From assembly GCA_965228955.1 (NCBI GenBank), contig OZ245848.1, forward strand, positions 6,425,410 to 6,489,409: a stretch of 64,000 bases of DNA. The letters run 5' to 3'. Position numbers and translations under genes: made by a program. Origin of the DNA: JANSWY01 sp965228955. GTDB lineage: Bacteria > Bacteroidota > Bacteroidia > Cytophagales > Cyclobacteriaceae. Numbering within the stretch: position 1 is the first letter of the stretch; every line of letters begins with the position of its first letter. Below are positions 63,696 to 64,000 of this stretch, in pieces. A model generated the notes under the pieces. The model saw only the letters and a list, made by a program, of their open reading frames with translations. It was not told where the DNA came from and made no database searches.

Positions 63696-64000
63696 GGTCC
63701 GCAGAATCTTTCACCGACGGCCATAGCCTTTGGCGAAGGACTTAGCCTAGGCGGATACCCATGCTTACTGCATTTGAAATAGCTAGAAGAATTGTTGCGA
63801 GTTACGAGTATTCGGGTTTGATGATGATAAAATGCTATTTTTGGGAATAGACGACCAGTACAGAACAAGCGACAATGTCCCCCTTGGAGAAGGGAGGGTA
63901 GCCCACCTCCGCTGAAGCTTCGGCGGGAAATAGGGAGAACGGCAAGGTTCAAATTATTTGGATCCGGGATAAACCTACTCCAACCTCCACCTCAACATCC
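63696..64000. other. Gene-free, G+C-rich flank with repeat-like segments
   Basis: No convincing gene. The stretch is richer in G+C than its surroundings and has short inverted and repeat-like pieces, such as CCGCTGAAGCTTCGGCGG and CCCCCTTGGAGAAGGGAGGG. The latter resembles dispersed intergenic elements I recall from Bacteroidota genomes. The minus-strand frame 63620-63952 is open but has atypical composition (Ser/Arg/Leu/Pro-rich) and is not supported. Confidence 0.5.

Noticed and set aside
63620..63952. Minus-strand open frame of 110 codons after the giant adhesin
   Set aside because: It overlaps the adhesin stop and its terminator, has an Arg/Ser/Pro-rich composition unlike neighbouring genes and lies in repeat-like DNA.

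Overview
The window reads as a chromosomal segment of a free-living, probably marine member of the Bacteroidota, most likely order Cytophagales. The evidence is low G+C; Bacteroidota-type -7 promoter elements (TAnnTTTG); start sites without strong Shine-Dalgarno sequences; Bacteroidota-restricted families (DUF4270, DUF4286); a 1117-residue SecA; an acidic-tailed S16; and two large secreted proteins with type IX secretion (T9SS) C-terminal sorting domains. The order-level assignment is inference. No tRNA, rRNA, CRISPR array, prophage or insertion sequence was recognised.

Layout. 0-0.9 kb: edge of a carotenoid locus (MerR regulator, CruF-like protein). 0.9-8.6 kb: housekeeping genes (DUF4286 protein, GNAT, serS, rho, a lysine-forming saccharopine dehydrogenase-like enzyme, a membrane methyltransferase-like protein, gltX). 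8.6-16.4 kb: two divergent units. The minus unit is GT5-like protein / DUF4270 lipoprotein / glmS / ridA. The plus unit is panC / panD / flippase-like protein / rfaE2 / Zn-peptidase. 16.5-22.7 kb: acyl-CoA dehydrogenase, AraC regulator, holin-like envelope pair, Na/Pi symporter, M20 amidohydrolase, SPOR lipoprotein. 22.7-29.3 kb: secA, dapF, then the conserved rpsP-rimM-trmD-rplS set. 29.5-35.4 kb: complete 2-oxoglutarate dehydrogenase operon (E1, a two-lipoyl E2, a 54-residue membrane protein, E3). 35.5-39.4 kb: heptanucleotide repeats, a PhnZ-like HD protein, glycerol-3-phosphate dehydrogenase.

38.7-46.2 kb is a carbohydrate locus. A Nudix-fold regulator with a degenerate catalytic box diverges from a secreted GH97 enzyme, a sodium:sugar symporter and a cytoplasmic LacZ-type GH2. 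Together these suggest extracytoplasmic release, import and intracellular cleavage of galactosides. It is followed by a gene-free interval holding a degenerate 21-bp tandem array, then an FG-GAP/cadherin-like T9SS cargo protein and a TlpA-like thioredoxin.

50.5-53.7 kb is a stress or repair unit on the minus strand: a WYL regulator, an AlkC-type DNA glycosylase with an Ig-like tail, a dimeric-barrel protein and a GyrI-like protein. Two near-identical inverted repeats (AGTGACA-N6-TGTCRCT) lie about 40-60 bp upstream of the alkC-like and barrel genes and look like operators. The window ends with a transglutaminase-like/TPR protein, a MORN-2 lipoprotein and a 2433-residue T9SS adhesin. The adhesin is built from alternating LamG and Big_5 domains, a tandemly duplicated super-module of about 620 residues, followed by cadherin-like repeats.

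Most interesting for follow-up are the 21-bp array, the paired WYL operators, the heptamer repeats, the HD protein that lost a predicted metal ligand, the GT5-like protein without its nucleotide-sugar motif, and the small membrane protein inside the OGDH operon. Family assignments are from recognition of the translated sequence; no database search was run.
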